From an uncultured Anaeroplasma sp. (GTDB lineage Bacteria > Bacillota_I > Bacilli_A > Acholeplasmatales > Anaeroplasmataceae): a DNA stretch of 39,747 bases. Positions 8,120 through 17,615 of the stretch are shown here, piece after piece; the stretch's first letter is position 1; each line of letters opens with the position of its first letter. Below the pieces are notes generated by a model. The model was not told where the DNA came from and made no database searches. It saw only the letters and a program-made list of their open reading frames with translations. The stretch covers positions 1 through 39,747 of the forward strand of contig CANQDJ010000009.1 of the NCBI GenBank assembly GCA_947592005.1, given 5' to 3'. The position numbers were made by a program, and so were the translations under genes.

Positions 8120-10027
8120 TTACCCCATATAAAACATAATCGTATCTCCCTCTTTTATCTTTTCACCCGCATTGGGAGATTGATAAATTACCGTATCTCC
8201 TTCCCCATAATATACAAAATGATAAAAAGAATTATTCTTAATTTCCTTTTTCGTTTTTCCTATATAATTTTCTACACGATATGTAGGTGTATCCAAAAAC
8301 CATCTTAAATTCTTATCAATTTGATTGTCATAATCCCTGTTGATTTTTAAATAGGATAATGCTTGTTCCAAAATTTCACCAACAAGCGGAGCGGCTACCA
8401 CCCCTCCGTATTGCGTACAATTTTGTGGTTTATCGATTGCCAAATAACACAATATTTCCGGATCATTCATCGGTGCCATTCCCAAAAAAGATAAAATATA
8501 ATGTCCCGATTCATATCCACCGGTCGAAGATATGACTTGTGCGGTTCCTGTTTTTCCTCCTACACGATACCCCTCGATAAAGGCATTTCGCCCCGTTCCC
8601 AACGCACAAACACATTCCAACGCATACTTCATAAGATCCGACGTTTTATCGGAAATAACTTCTTTTCTTATCGTCTTGGTTTTTTCATAGACGATTTCAT
8701 TCGCATATGTTTCCAATTTTTTTAAAATATATGGTTTTAATAAATCTCCGCCATTGACTGCCGATATAGCCGCCATTGCCAGTTGAATCGGGGTATATGC
8801 GCTCGATTGACCAAATGCTTGAGTGGCAAGTTCTACCGGACCACAAGATTCTTTTTTTACCACAATCGATTTTCCTTCTCCTTGTAAATCAATTCCTGTT
8901 TTTTCCAACATACCGAATTTTTCTAAATATTCATAAAATTTTTCTACACCTAATCTTCTACCCAATTCCATAAAACATACATTACAAGAATTTTGAATTC
9001 CTTCTAAAAATGTTTGACTGCCATGTCCTCCCGCTTTCCAACAACGAATTTTACGATCCCCTACTACACTGCTTCCTCCACAATAAATATGATCGTTTAA
9101 ATCAAACAAATTTTCTTCCAATGCTGCCGCATATGTAATTACTTTAAAGGTAGATCCCAATTCAAATTGTGTGAATATAGGCAGATTTCGATTATAAATT
9201 TGACTGTCATAATCCTGATAATGACTCGGTTCGTAAAACGGATAAGAGGTCATCGCCAATATTTCTCCTGTTTTAACCGAAACCATTAATCCCATAACTT
9301 GTTTCGGCGTATATAAAGAAACTGCCTTTTGTATTACCGCATCTAATATTTCCTGAAGTTTTAAATCGATGGTTAAATAGACATTCATTCCCGGTGTTGC
9401 TTCATTAAATTGCGAAAGGGTATTATGCATTAAGTTTCCTTTGGCGTCGGTATAAATAGATAAAGAACCGTTTTGGCTTTTCAAAAAATCCTCATACATA
9501 TATTCGATTCCTGCCAATCCTTCCATATCTATTCCGCAAAACCCTACCACTTGGGCAAGCATACTTCCATACGGATAATATCTTTTACTATCACTCGTTA
9601 TATAAATTCCTTTTAAATTTTGTTTCACAATTTTATCCGCAAGTTCTTTTGATATTCTTCTGCCTTCCGGCTTTATTATTTCGATGGAATTCTTTTTGGT
9701 TATGTGCGTTAAAATCTTATCTCTGTCGCAGTCCAATATATCGGCTAAAATCGTTGCGGTGGTATCGACATTTTCGATTTGCTTGTTAATAGAGGATACC
9801 GTATAACAAAGTTCATTCCCAACTATTACTTTTCCATTTCTATCTAAAATCAATCCTCTGGAAGTGGATATCGGAATTTCTCTACTCCATAAGTCATATG
9901 CTTTTTTATTGATTTCAGTGGAGGAATAAAAGGTTATAAACCCCATTTTTATAACAATAACCAAAAATAAAAAAACGGTTAATCCAATCATAAATCCAAT
10001 TCGTTTTTTCAATATATGTCGATTCAA
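8120..10027 (-). CDS. Class B penicillin-binding protein (SpoVD/PBP2/FtsI-like) with PASTA-like tail
   Basis: Membrane-anchored peptidoglycan transpeptidase, 635 residues. One N-terminal transmembrane segment (about 10-32) is followed by a dimerisation domain that starts at TSRGLILDRNGKVI. The transpeptidase motifs are in order: GSTFKV (SxxK nucleophile), SCN (SxN) and GGKTGTAQV (KTG). The last ~60 residues (YIGKTKKEIKN...VIYQSPNAGEKIKEGDTIMFYM) resemble one PASTA domain, the architecture of SpoVD and PBP2x-type proteins. The first open-frame codon is a GTG at 10036, but that lies inside the AGGTGA ribosome site. A TTG at 10027 is spaced five bases from it and is the likelier start. The septal versus sporulation role cannot be decided here. 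Confidence 0.9.
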   Translation of the reverse strand: MNRHILKKRIGFMIGLTVFLFLVIVIKMGFITFYSSTEINKKAYDLWSREIPISTSRGLILDRNGKVIVGNELCYTVSSINKQIENVDTTATILADILDCDRDKILTHITKKNSIEIIKPEGRRISKELADKIVKQNLKGIYITSDSKRYYPYGSMLAQVVGFCGIDMEGLAGIEYMYEDFLKSQNGSLSIYTDAKGNLMHNTLSQFNEATPGMNVYLTIDLKLQEILDAVIQKAVSLYTPKQVMGLMVSVKTGEILAMTSYPFYEPSHYQDYDSQIYNRNLPIFTQFELGSTFKVITYAAALEENLFDLNDHIYCGGSSVVGDRKIRCWKAGGHGSQTFLEGIQNSCNVCFMELGRRLGVEKFYEYLEKFGMLEKTGIDLQGEGKSIVVKKESCGPVELATQAFGQSSAYTPIQLAMAAISAVNGGDLLKPYILKKLETYANEIVYEKTKTIRKEVISDKTSDLMKYALECVCALGTGRNAFIEGYRVGGKTGTAQVISSTGGYESGHYILSFLGMAPMNDPEILCYLAIDKPQNCTQYGGVVAAPLVGEILEQALSYLKINRDYDNQIDKNLRWFLDTPTYRVENYIGKTKKEIKNNSFYHFVYYGEGDTVIYQSPNAGEKIKEGDTIMFYMG

Positions 10028-10043
10028 AATAATCACCTAATAC

Positions 10044-10073
10044 ACTATATGCCAAAAACAAAATTCTTATCAA
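10044..10073 (-). promoter_or_regulatory. Promoter of the penicillin-binding protein gene
   Basis: Minus strand TTGATA (10068-10073), 18-base spacer, TATAGT (10044-10049). AGGTGA follows after six bases and the TTG start after 16. Confidence 0.65.
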
Positions 10074-10091
10074 TGGATACCCGTTTTCTTT

Positions 10092-10403
10092 TTATTCAAT
10101 TTCTATATTTTGATTTGGAATTCGCACTTCCACTCCACATAATTTAAAATAAAATATATCCTTTTCCTTCTTTAAATATTCCAAAATATATGGTTTGGTA
10201 AACCGATAATCTTTTAGAGAAACATCATGAAAACAAAACGTTTTCCGATATTCCACATTCATTTCCGGACGATATCCGTTCGCAATCAAAGCCAAATGAG
10301 AAGAACCCAATAAACATAAAATCAACTTATGATTATTTAACTCCATACTTATGATTTCATACTCTTCCAAGTCTACTGTTTTAATCCAAAAATCCAATGT
10401 CAT
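10092..10403 (-). CDS. Small protein of unknown function
   Basis: 103 residues, not recognised. It has no signal peptide or membrane segment. It alternates short hydrophobic strands (KLILCLLGSSHLALIANGY, FYFKLCGVEVRIPN) with charged stretches, suggesting a small beta-rich cytosolic protein. I start at the ATG at 10403, two bases after the TGA of the GDSL esterase gene; the frame is open further upstream but overlaps that gene by 58 bases. Probably co-translated with the esterase. Confidence 0.6.
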   Translation of the reverse strand: MTLDFWIKTVDLEEYEIISMELNNHKLILCLLGSSHLALIANGYRPEMNVEYRKTFCFHDVSLKDYRFTKPYILEYLKKEKDIFYFKLCGVEVRIPNQNIEIE

Positions 10404-10405
10404 AC

Positions 10406-11119
10406 TCAATCTATCAACATTTTCCAATCGATCTCTTCCATTTCCTCTAAATCCAAAAAACAATTCTTAATCGGATCATCGGTTTTATAAATCTCTTTAA
10501 CAAACAATTCACAAACCATAATCGCTCCAACATAAACCAAATGAGAATGATCGTCTTTTCCTTCCGGATAATTTCCAAATTCTTTTTCTTTAAATATCAT
10601 ATGAAACTTTTTAGATTTTTCTTCTCCCAAAAGATTATATAATTCTATTGTCTTTTCATTCAAATCCACACAAGTATATCCATTTTCTTTACAAAAATCC
10701 TTCATCGCCTGTGGATAATCTTGATGTGAATTCACACATACTCCATCAACAAACTGATGACGAGTAATAGATGTAGCAAAAACAATATGTCCTTTCTTTT
10801 CCTTTACCTTATCCGCAAAATATTTTAAATTGGCTTGATAACTTCCGTAAGGTTCGGTATATCGGGAAGGATCTTGTTTTTTTTCATCATTATGCCCGAA
10901 TTGACAAATAACGAAATCCCCTGCTTCCATACGACTTAATACCGTATCGAATCTTCCTTCTTCAATAAAACTTTTTGTACTTCTTCCATTTTCCGCATGA
11001 TCTTCTATCAACCATTCGTTTTTGGTAAACAAATGTAATTCTTGTCCCCAACCTGTTTGAGGATAGCGAAAATAGTTATTATATTTCATTGTCGAATCCC
11101 CAATCATAAAAATTTTCAT
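10406..11119 (-). CDS. GDSL/SGNH-family acetylesterase
   Basis: Serine hydrolase of about 237 residues resembling rhamnogalacturonan/xylan acetylesterases, which remove acetyl groups from plant or host glycans. Block I is IFMIGDST with the nucleophilic Ser, block II has the Gly in ENGRSTKSF, block III is FGHND (oxyanion Asn) and block V is KDDHSHLVYVGA with the Asp-x-x-His pair. No signal peptide is seen, so it should act inside the cell on imported material. Several in-frame starts exist (11164, 11158, 11131, 11119). The last begins directly at the conserved MKIFMIGDST core and fits family N-termini, but none has an ideal ribosome site. The start is therefore uncertain. Confidence 0.82.
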   Translation of the reverse strand: MKIFMIGDSTMKYNNYFRYPQTGWGQELHLFTKNEWLIEDHAENGRSTKSFIEEGRFDTVLSRMEAGDFVICQFGHNDEKKQDPSRYTEPYGSYQANLKYFADKVKEKKGHIVFATSITRHQFVDGVCVNSHQDYPQAMKDFCKENGYTCVDLNEKTIELYNLLGEEKSKKFHMIFKEKEFGNYPEGKDDHSHLVYVGAIMVCELFVKEIYKTDDPIKNCFLDLEEMEEIDWKMLID

Positions 11120-11210
11120 TTTAAGTTTCATTCCTTTCACTTCGTTCAAGGCACACATGGCCATGAAAACTTGTAATAATTTTTTTGTTTTCAGGTTATT
11201 TCCTTCTTAA

Positions 11211-11240
11211 AACAAAAGAAGGGAGTTAACCTCCCTTTTT
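11211..11240 (-). terminator. Terminator after rpsU
   Basis: Minus strand AAGGGAG / CTCCCTT stem (11219-11225 with 11231-11237) with a 5-base loop and a TTCTTTTGTTTT tail, directly after the rpsU stop. Confidence 0.8.
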
Positions 11241-11414
11241 TTACTTAAACTTTTTTCTAGCCTCTTGACGCTTTTGCTTACGCATATCGCTAGGCTTTAA
11301 ATAATATTGACGTTTCTTCGCCTCTTGAAGGTTACCAGATCTAGAAACATCACGCTTAAATCTACGTAATGCATCTTCGATGCTTTCTTTTTCACGTACA
11401 ACAATTTTTGGCAT
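11241..11414 (-). CDS. rpsU: 30S ribosomal protein S21
   Basis: 57 residues, the normal size for S21, a basic protein of the small subunit needed for initiation. It begins [27 protein letters not shown], which matches the family N-terminus, and ends in a Lys/Arg-rich helix. The open frame runs six codons further upstream, but the ATG at 11414 has AAGGAGG at ideal distance and gives the family start. It is monocistronic by layout: its own strong promoter and its own terminator. Confidence 0.96.
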   Translation of the reverse strand: MPKIVVREKESIEDALRRFKRDVSRSGNLQEAKKRQYYLKPSDMRKQKRQEARKKFK

Positions 11415-11449
11415 AACTGAGCCTCCTTCCAAGGACGAATTCCTATATT

Positions 11450-11478
11450 ATTATACATAAAGGAATATCGGTTGTAAA
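11450..11478 (-). promoter_or_regulatory. Promoter of rpsU
   Basis: Minus strand TTTACA (11473-11478), 17-base spacer, TATAAT (11450-11455), 35 bases upstream of the rpsU start. Confidence 0.82.
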
Positions 11479-11495
11479 GAGTTTTTTTTGAAAAT

Positions 11496-12794
11496 CTACA
11501 TTTTTTCGTTTATTTTTCCATATACTTTCAAATCTTTTACTTTTAATAATTTTACTACTACCTTTTCTCCACTTTTAATCCCATTTTTATCCAAAATTAC
11601 CGGCAAATAATTCGAAGTATGCCCTATCCATTTTTCCTTATTCCATTCCTGTTCTACAATCACTTCTTGAACTGTATTCAAAAACCGCTCGGCATATTCT
11701 TCTTCTAATTGTTTTGATAACGCAATCAATTCCGCAGTTCGTATTTTTTTTATATTTTCAGGAATTTGAGGCATTAAAACCGCCTTTGTATTTTTACGCA
11801 TAGAATACGGAAAAATATGTAATTTAGAAAAACGAATCGTTTGAATAAATTCTTTTGTTCTTTCGAATTCCTCTTCGGTTTCATAAGGAAATCCGACAAT
11901 AATATCCGTTGTTATAGATATATTCGGGCGAACTTCACGAATCTTTTCAATCTTATTTCTAAAAAAGGCCGTATCATATTTCCTTTCCATTTTTTGTAAA
12001 ACCACATCACTTCCCGATTGTAACGGCAAATGTAAATGATCCGCCAAAATAGGATACTTCCGTAATAATTCTATAAACTCTTCGTCAATTTCATTAATTT
12101 CGATAGAAGATAACCGCAATCTTTCCAATTTCGGCACAGAATCAAAAATCATTTGAATCAAACCTGATAAATTTATATCATTATCTCTATACCTTCCCGT
12201 ATGGATTCCCGCAAGAACTACTTCTTTATACCCTTGTTCGCAAATCCGTTTCAATTCCGCAATTACCTCTTGGGCTTTCTTACAGCGAACCGGTCCTCGA
12301 GCATAAGGAATAATACAATATGTACAGAAATTTTCACAACCATCCTCTATTTTTACAAACGCTCTTGTATGATCATAAGTCGTTACTTCTAACGGTTCAT
12401 ATTCCATTTGATTTAAAATATCTATGATATTACAATACTTCTCCGTATTCTTTTCCTTAAATCTTCTTTCCAACTGTTCAATGGCTTCTTTTTTATTTCC
12501 ATTTCCGATTAAAATATCTACTCCTTCTATATTTTGAGCATCGGGATTGGTTTGAACATAACACCCCATCGCACATATAATCGCATCGGGATTGAATTTC
12601 TTCGCTTTATGAATCATCTTTCGGCTTTTGGCGTCAGCCATATTCGTTACGGAACAAGTATTGATAATATACGCATCACAACCTTCTTCTGCCTCCGTTA
12701 CTTCATATCCTCTTTGAATGAGTTCGTTTTTTAACGCATTGGATTCATAAATATTAACTTTACACCCCAAAGTAATAAATCCTATTCTTTTCAT
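11496..12794 (-). CDS. mtaB: t6A37 methylthiotransferase MtaB
   Basis: Radical SAM enzyme that converts t6A37 to ms2t6A37 in tRNA. 432 residues. The N-terminal MTTase domain has the three cluster cysteines (LGCKVNIYES, NTCSVTN, MGCYVQ). The radical SAM domain has CENFCTYCIIP (CX3CX2C) near 149, and a TRAM-like beta domain closes the protein (VQEVIVEQEW...GEKVVVKL). The family assignment to MtaB over MiaB or RimO rests on the short N-terminal region and the LGCKVN opening. ATG at 12794 overlaps the rsmE stop (ATGA) and has GGGAG five bases upstream; an in-frame ATG at 12806 is less well placed. It uses the product of the tsa genes at the start of the window. Confidence 0.94.
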   Translation of the reverse strand: MKRIGFITLGCKVNIYESNALKNELIQRGYEVTEAEEGCDAYIINTCSVTNMADAKSRKMIHKAKKFNPDAIICAMGCYVQTNPDAQNIEGVDILIGNGNKKEAIEQLERRFKEKNTEKYCNIIDILNQMEYEPLEVTTYDHTRAFVKIEDGCENFCTYCIIPYARGPVRCKKAQEVIAELKRICEQGYKEVVLAGIHTGRYRDNDINLSGLIQMIFDSVPKLERLRLSSIEINEIDEEFIELLRKYPILADHLHLPLQSGSDVVLQKMERKYDTAFFRNKIEKIREVRPNISITTDIIVGFPYETEEEFERTKEFIQTIRFSKLHIFPYSMRKNTKAVLMPQIPENIKKIRTAELIALSKQLEEEYAERFLNTVQEVIVEQEWNKEKWIGHTSNYLPVILDKNGIKSGEKVVVKLLKVKDLKVYGKINEKM

Positions 12795-13525
12795 AATAAC
12801 TCCCACTCATATCCCAAAACACTAAGGCAATAAAAGACAACCGTTTCCGTTCGCAATATACGTTTACCCAAAGAAACAGGAATAAATCCGTTTTCCTTTA
12901 AAAAAGCAATCTCTTCTTCCGCTATTCCACCCTCCGGACCAACCACAATCGCAATCCGATCATTCGGTTTTAAAGAGGAAACAATTTCTTTCAATCGACT
13001 TTGATTTGCATGTTTTGCTTCCTCCTCATAACAAACCAACTTCACAGTATAAGACGAAAAATCAATTTGGTTCAAATATTGAATATCTCCTATAATCGGA
13101 ATTCTATCTCGATTACTTTGTTCGGCAGCCTCTTTCGCTATTTTCATAAAACGAAATCTCTTGGATTCTTTTTTCTTTTCTTCCAATTTGAATACGCTTC
13201 TTTTCATAATTGTAGGAATAATTTCCGAAACACCCAACTCCGTTCCATGTTGAATAATATCTTCCAATTTATCTTTTTTGGGATAGCCTTGAATAATAGA
13301 GGTAAAAAAAGGCAATTCATGATTGCCGTTTTCTTCACATAAAATTTCATATCCGATTTCTTTATCGGAAATCGAACGGATTTCACATAAAACCGTCTTA
13401 GATTGATTGCTGACAAGGATTTGGTCTTTTATTCGATATCGCATTACCGAACGAATATGAAAAACATCATCGCCCGTTATTCTTTTATTCAAAAAATCAT
13501 TTTCGGATACAAAATATTTTTGCAT
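12791..13525 (-). CDS. rsmE: 16S rRNA m3U1498 methyltransferase RsmE
   Basis: SPOUT-class methyltransferase that modifies U1498 of 16S rRNA. 244 residues. An N-terminal PUA-like domain (MQKYFVSEND...HIRSVMRYRIKDQILV) leads into the knotted catalytic domain with AIVVGPEGGIAEEEIAFL near 190 and SLGKRILRTETVVFYCLSVL near the C-terminus, both signature motifs. Sits between an uncharacterised membrane protein (2-base gap) and mtaB (4-base overlap) in one operon. Confidence 0.95.
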   Translation of the reverse strand: MQKYFVSENDFLNKRITGDDVFHIRSVMRYRIKDQILVSNQSKTVLCEIRSISDKEIGYEILCEENGNHELPFFTSIIQGYPKKDKLEDIIQHGTELGVSEIIPTIMKRSVFKLEEKKKESKRFRFMKIAKEAAEQSNRDRIPIIGDIQYLNQIDFSSYTVKLVCYEEEAKHANQSRLKEIVSSLKPNDRIAIVVGPEGGIAEEEIAFLKENGFIPVSLGKRILRTETVVFYCLSVLGYEWELL

Positions 13526-13527
13526 AA

Positions 13528-14178
13528 TTATTCAGCCTTATATTTTCTGTATTTCATCATCAACAATACCAAAATAGGCGTTGCTACCAAAAAGCCGACA
13601 AAATAACTTGCACTATAATAAAAAGCTCCAAATAAAGCCGCTAAGAAATTACTTGCGTTTTGAGCGATTAAATTATAAATAAAATAAGCCAACGTAAAAG
13701 CACAATATATAAAATAAATAATAAAACTTGCCCGATATCCAAAAGACACCACATTACTTAAATTGTTTTTAGCGGCTTTAGATACCATTTGATACGTTTC
13801 ATTATCCATTACTTCCAAATAAATAACATCATATCCGTAAGGTTTTAAATCCTTACGTTCATCGGTATCCCCTTTATTATCTTCTACCAAAGGACATACA
13901 AATAATAACTGCATAGTATCTACATTACGATATAATTGATACAACCCTCTGTATTTTTTCGCAAGAGGAATTAATTCCAGCATATCAAAATCTAACGTAT
14001 TCTCTTGTTTTTGTTCGAAACAACCAAATTTAACAAGGTTTTTAGCCTTATCTAAATCTTTTCGATTTCTTTCCAATATTAATAATTTTTCATATTCCTT
14101 TAATTGAGGTTCCTGTGGAGTTTCTACCTTAAGATCTTGTTCTGCCTCATCTAATAATTCGAATTGATTTTTTTCCAT
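13528..14178 (-). CDS. Uncharacterised membrane protein
   Basis: 216 residues, not recognised. The first ~150 are soluble and charged, starting with an acidic helical stretch (KNQFELLDEAEQDLKVETPQ). The C-terminus has two hydrophobic spans (about 152-172 and 180-206, with SYFVGFLVATPILVLLMMKY) ending in a positive tail, so the bulk should face the cytoplasm. It heads the operon with rsmE and mtaB and has a GGAGG-type ribosome site. Nothing in the sequence points to a specific function. Confidence 0.7.
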   Translation of the reverse strand: MEKNQFELLDEAEQDLKVETPQEPQLKEYEKLLILERNRKDLDKAKNLVKFGCFEQKQENTLDFDMLELIPLAKKYRGLYQLYRNVDTMQLLFVCPLVEDNKGDTDERKDLKPYGYDVIYLEVMDNETYQMVSKAAKNNLSNVVSFGYRASFIIYFIYCAFTLAYFIYNLIAQNASNFLAALFGAFYYSASYFVGFLVATPILVLLMMKYRKYKAE

Positions 14179-14206
14179 TTTCCAATCCTCCGTTTTCTAT
14201 TTTTCT

Positions 14207-14235
14207 ATTATATATGAAATTAAAGCAAATTTCAA
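14207..14235 (-). promoter_or_regulatory. Promoter of the membrane protein-rsmE-mtaB operon
   Basis: Minus strand TTGAAA (14230-14235), 17-base spacer, TATAAT (14207-14212). The start codon lies 28 bases downstream. Confidence 0.77.
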
Positions 14236-14262
14236 GCATGCCTATTCATCGAAAAATATATC

Positions 14263-16374
14263 CTATTGAAAAGTAAATGTGTTTTTCCCTTTCATAAGTT
14301 CCAATATAGATTCTTTTTCTTGATAGATGCATTTCAATTGGACACACTTATTACTTGAAATTACAATATTTACATTCGGTCTATTCACTGTAATATCTAA
14401 AATATATCCGCCCTTCAAAGCAATTCCTTTCCATTCAATATATTGAATTTCTTTTGGCAATGCCGGCAAAATCTCTATTGTATCTTCGTTTATATGAACA
14501 ACCATTTCCAATATCGCTTTTCCAACACCGAAATTCCCATCGATTTGAAAAGGCGGATGTAAATCAAGCCCTACTCTCGATGTAGAACACCGCATAAATT
14601 CTTCAAAATTTTTCCAAACCTCTTCCGCTTTATGTAACCGAGCATAAAGGCATATAATCCACGCTTTGGACCACCCAGTATGGCCACTGCCATTTTCCAA
14701 TCGGGTATTCAAACTTTTTAAAGCCGCTCGTTTCAATTCATCGTCGAATTGATCGGACGGAAAAAGACCATATAAATGAGAAAGATGTCGATGTCCCTTT
14801 TCCGCTTCTTTCAATGGTAATTTCCATTCTGCGATTCTACCATCGTCTGTTAATCTTGTCTTCGCCAATTTCGGGAGAATCTCTTCTATCTTACGAACCA
14901 ATTTCGAAGATATCGGGATTAGATCTTTCATTTTTAAAACCGCTTGAAATACATCATTTATGATCTGTTGATCCATTGTGCTTCCTTTAGTCAAATGATA
15001 AACCTTATCGTTCCAATAAAAACTATTCTCCGGAGATAATGACGGACATAACACATATTCTCCGGCATCTAAAATAAGCATATTGGATAAAAATTCTGCC
15101 GAATCCGCTAAAATATACCCATATTTTTTTAAAAATTTTATATCTTGCGTATATTCATAGGCTTCAAAAATCATTAAACTCAACCAAGCCCCACCCAATA
15201 TCCAAACAGTAGCCGGTAAATAATGGTCCTGTAGATAACAATCTCCGTAAATATCCGTATTATGATGTGCAACAAATCCCTTTACATGATATAACCTTCT
15301 CGCAACTCTTTTCCCATTTTTATCCATTTTTTTCAATAAATGAAATACCGGTTGACTACATTCAAATAATTGACTTTCAAAAACACCCCAATAATTCATT
15401 TCCAAATTAATATTTAACGTATATTTACTATCCCAAGAAGGATATATATCCTGATTCCAAAGCCCTTGAAGATTAGCCGGCAAATTCTTTCGAGAAGAAG
15501 AAATCATCAAATACCGAGAAAAATCATACATTCGTTTTATATTCGGACAATCACATTGTAATTCTTGTCGTTGATAAAGTTTTTGATAATCTTTGATAGC
15601 CTCTTCTACCATATCTGTTTTTCCGAGTTGATTTAATCGGCTTAAAACATATTTTTTGACATTTTTATGATACAAATTCGTAGCCATAGATAATAAAATT
15701 TCAATCTTTTTTCCTTTAGCCAGAAGCGTACTTCCAATCGAAGTAACTTCCTTTGCCACTACTTTAGCACCGAGGATCAAAGTGTCTTTTTGATTGAATC
15801 CGTAAATCAAAAATAGTTTATCTTTATCTACATAATTCTTATCTATTCCTTTTTCTCGATCAAATTGAATTTTTAAAACTTCTTCTCTATCACTTTCATA
15901 ACAAATATATATACAATCCTTTGGATAAGATGCCAAAAATGTTCTTTTCTTTTTCCCTTCATCACAATCAAATGTAATCTCTACTAATCCTTGTTTCATA
16001 TCCAATTTGCGGTGATAATTCTTTACATTCGTCGAAATGGTTTCCAACCATAATAAACCTGCCGTAGAATAGATGGCTTCTCCTTTTGGATTCGGCATCA
16101 ATCCAATTTCCGCCAATCGTTCGGCTTCTTCATACTGATTATTTAAAATATATTCTCTTACTTTACGATAATTGGAATAAAAATCAGCAGAGGCTCGTAT
16201 TCTTCCTTTTTTACCTAGCCAAAACGTATTTTCATTCAATACCATTTTATCCTTTTGTGGATCACCATATATCATTGCCCCGATATGTCCATTTCCTATC
16301 GGTAAAGCATCGTTAAATCCTTTTGAATTTTTCTTAGACACATCGGCATAAAAATCAAAATCAATAACGCTCAT
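14263..16374 (-). CDS. GH95 family glycoside hydrolase (alpha-L-fucosidase type)
   Basis: 703 residues, the length of cytosolic GH95 enzymes, which release terminal alpha-1,2-fucose (some members act on L-galactose) from host or plant glycans. It opens with the family motif ALPIGNGHIGAMIYG...LNENTFWLG. The catalytic region shows TLNINLEMNYW (paired Asn residues), AHHNTDIYGD, CPSLSPENSF (general acid Glu) and FQIDGNFGVGKAI (Asp), the residues known from the Bifidobacterium enzyme. No signal peptide is present, so the substrate must be imported. No fucose-catabolism genes are adjacent. The GDSL esterase about 3 kb downstream might act on the same imported glycans; that is inference. Confidence 0.92.
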   Translation of the reverse strand: MSVIDFDFYADVSKKNSKGFNDALPIGNGHIGAMIYGDPQKDKMVLNENTFWLGKKGRIRASADFYSNYRKVREYILNNQYEEAERLAEIGLMPNPKGEAIYSTAGLLWLETISTNVKNYHRKLDMKQGLVEITFDCDEGKKKRTFLASYPKDCIYICYESDREEVLKIQFDREKGIDKNYVDKDKLFLIYGFNQKDTLILGAKVVAKEVTSIGSTLLAKGKKIEILLSMATNLYHKNVKKYVLSRLNQLGKTDMVEEAIKDYQKLYQRQELQCDCPNIKRMYDFSRYLMISSSRKNLPANLQGLWNQDIYPSWDSKYTLNINLEMNYWGVFESQLFECSQPVFHLLKKMDKNGKRVARRLYHVKGFVAHHNTDIYGDCYLQDHYLPATVWILGGAWLSLMIFEAYEYTQDIKFLKKYGYILADSAEFLSNMLILDAGEYVLCPSLSPENSFYWNDKVYHLTKGSTMDQQIINDVFQAVLKMKDLIPISSKLVRKIEEILPKLAKTRLTDDGRIAEWKLPLKEAEKGHRHLSHLYGLFPSDQFDDELKRAALKSLNTRLENGSGHTGWSKAWIICLYARLHKAEEVWKNFEEFMRCSTSRVGLDLHPPFQIDGNFGVGKAILEMVVHINEDTIEILPALPKEIQYIEWKGIALKGGYILDITVNRPNVNIVISSNKCVQLKCIYQEKESILELMKGKNTFTFQ

Positions 16375-16397
16375 TTCAATCCCACCATTTCATAACT

Positions 16398-16403
16398 ATT
16401 ATA
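16398..16403 (-). promoter_or_regulatory. -10 element of the GH95 gene
   Basis: TGATATAAT (extended -10) on the minus strand, 23 bases upstream of the ATG; GGTGGG ribosome site between them. The -35 is weak and T-rich. Confidence 0.45.
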
Positions 16404-16419
16404 TCATTTTTTACAAAAA

Positions 16420-16458
16420 ACAAAAATAAAAGTATGCTTTTGTGTGCATACTTTTATG
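16420..16458 (-). terminator. Terminator of the hrcA-grpE-dnaK-dnaJ operon
   Basis: Perfect 12-bp stem (16426-16437 with 16446-16457) around an 8-base loop, followed on the minus strand by a T-rich tail. It starts five bases after the dnaJ stop. Confidence 0.87.
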
Positions 16459-16462
16459 ATTC

Positions 16463-17572
16463 CTATTTGAATAAATTTTTAAACTTTTCCCAAGGCGATT
16501 TCTTTTCTGCCTTTTGAACATTTCCAAGTTGTTCAAACAACTTCTTTTCTTCATTCGTTAAACTGGTAGGGGTTTCCACATTGGTAACAACGATTTGATC
16601 TCCTCGAGTAATACCGCCTTTTGGATTTTTCGTTCCTTTACCACGCAAGCGGAATTTGGTTCCAGATTGAGTTCCCGCAGGAATTCTTAAAGATACATTC
16701 CCATCAATCGTCGGAACTTCAATGGTATCTCCCAAAGCCGCTTGAGTAAAACTAATCGGAATTTCCAATATAATATTTTGACCATCTCGAACAAAATTTT
16801 TATGTTCTCCACAAATAAAGGAAATATACAAATCTCCATTCGGTCCGCCATTATAACCGGTTTCTCCGTATCCTTCCATACGAAGCGTCATACCAGTCTG
16901 AATTCCGGCAGGAATGGTTACCTCAACATCTTTGGTTTTTCTTACTCTTCCTTTACCACCGCAAGTTTCACATTTCTTTGTTACAATCTTTCCTTTACCG
17001 TTACAATCCGGACAATTTGTTTGAACCGTTGAAGAACCGAAAATGGTTTGTTGGCGAATAAATACTCTTCCTTTACCGCCACACTTGGAACAAGTTTTAA
17101 TGTCATTTTTGGACGCCGCACCTGTTCCACCGCATTGAATACATTCTTCGTCTACAGATAAACGAATTTTTTTCTTACAGCCGAATACGGCTTCTTCGAA
17201 AGTAATATTCATTTGTTTCTCTACGTCGGCACCTTGACGAGTTTCATTTCCACTACGCCTTCCGCCGCCGCCAAAGAAAGAATTGATAATATCGTCGAAT
17301 CCGCCAAAACCGAATCCACCACTGAACCCGCCTCCGCCGTTAAATCCACCCGTCGGATCATCTGGTCCAAATTGATCATATCTAGCCCTTTTTTGCTCAT
17401 CGGATAGAGTGTCATAGGCTTCATTGATTTCCTTGAATTTCTCTTCGGCTCCCGGCTCTTTATTAATATCCGGATGATATTTTTTGGCTAATTGTCGATA
17501 TGCCTTACGAATCTCTTCCTGACTTGCCCCTTTTTGTAAGCCTAATACCTCATAATAATCTCTTTTTGCCAT
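16463..17572 (-). CDS. dnaJ: Chaperone DnaJ
   Basis: Hsp40 co-chaperone that delivers substrates to DnaK and stimulates its ATPase. 369 residues. J domain at 1-70 with HPD in KKYHPDINK, Gly/Phe-rich linker (about 75-105), four CXXCXGXG zinc repeats ([32 protein letters not shown]) and C-terminal substrate-binding domains. The ATG at 17572 has GAGGTGAG upstream. Last gene of the HrcA-controlled operon; 43 bases follow dnaK. Confidence 0.98.
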   Translation of the reverse strand: MAKRDYYEVLGLQKGASQEEIRKAYRQLAKKYHPDINKEPGAEEKFKEINEAYDTLSDEQKRARYDQFGPDDPTGGFNGGGGFSGGFGFGGFDDIINSFFGGGGRRSGNETRQGADVEKQMNITFEEAVFGCKKKIRLSVDEECIQCGGTGAASKNDIKTCSKCGGKGRVFIRQQTIFGSSTVQTNCPDCNGKGKIVTKKCETCGGKGRVRKTKDVEVTIPAGIQTGMTLRMEGYGETGYNGGPNGDLYISFICGEHKNFVRDGQNIILEIPISFTQAALGDTIEVPTIDGNVSLRIPAGTQSGTKFRLRGKGTKNPKGGITRGDQIVVTNVETPTSLTNEEKKLFEQLGNVQKAEKKSPWEKFKNLFK

Positions 17573-17615
17573 ACACTCACCTCACGCAATAAGAACCAAA
17601 TGGTTCTACATTTTA

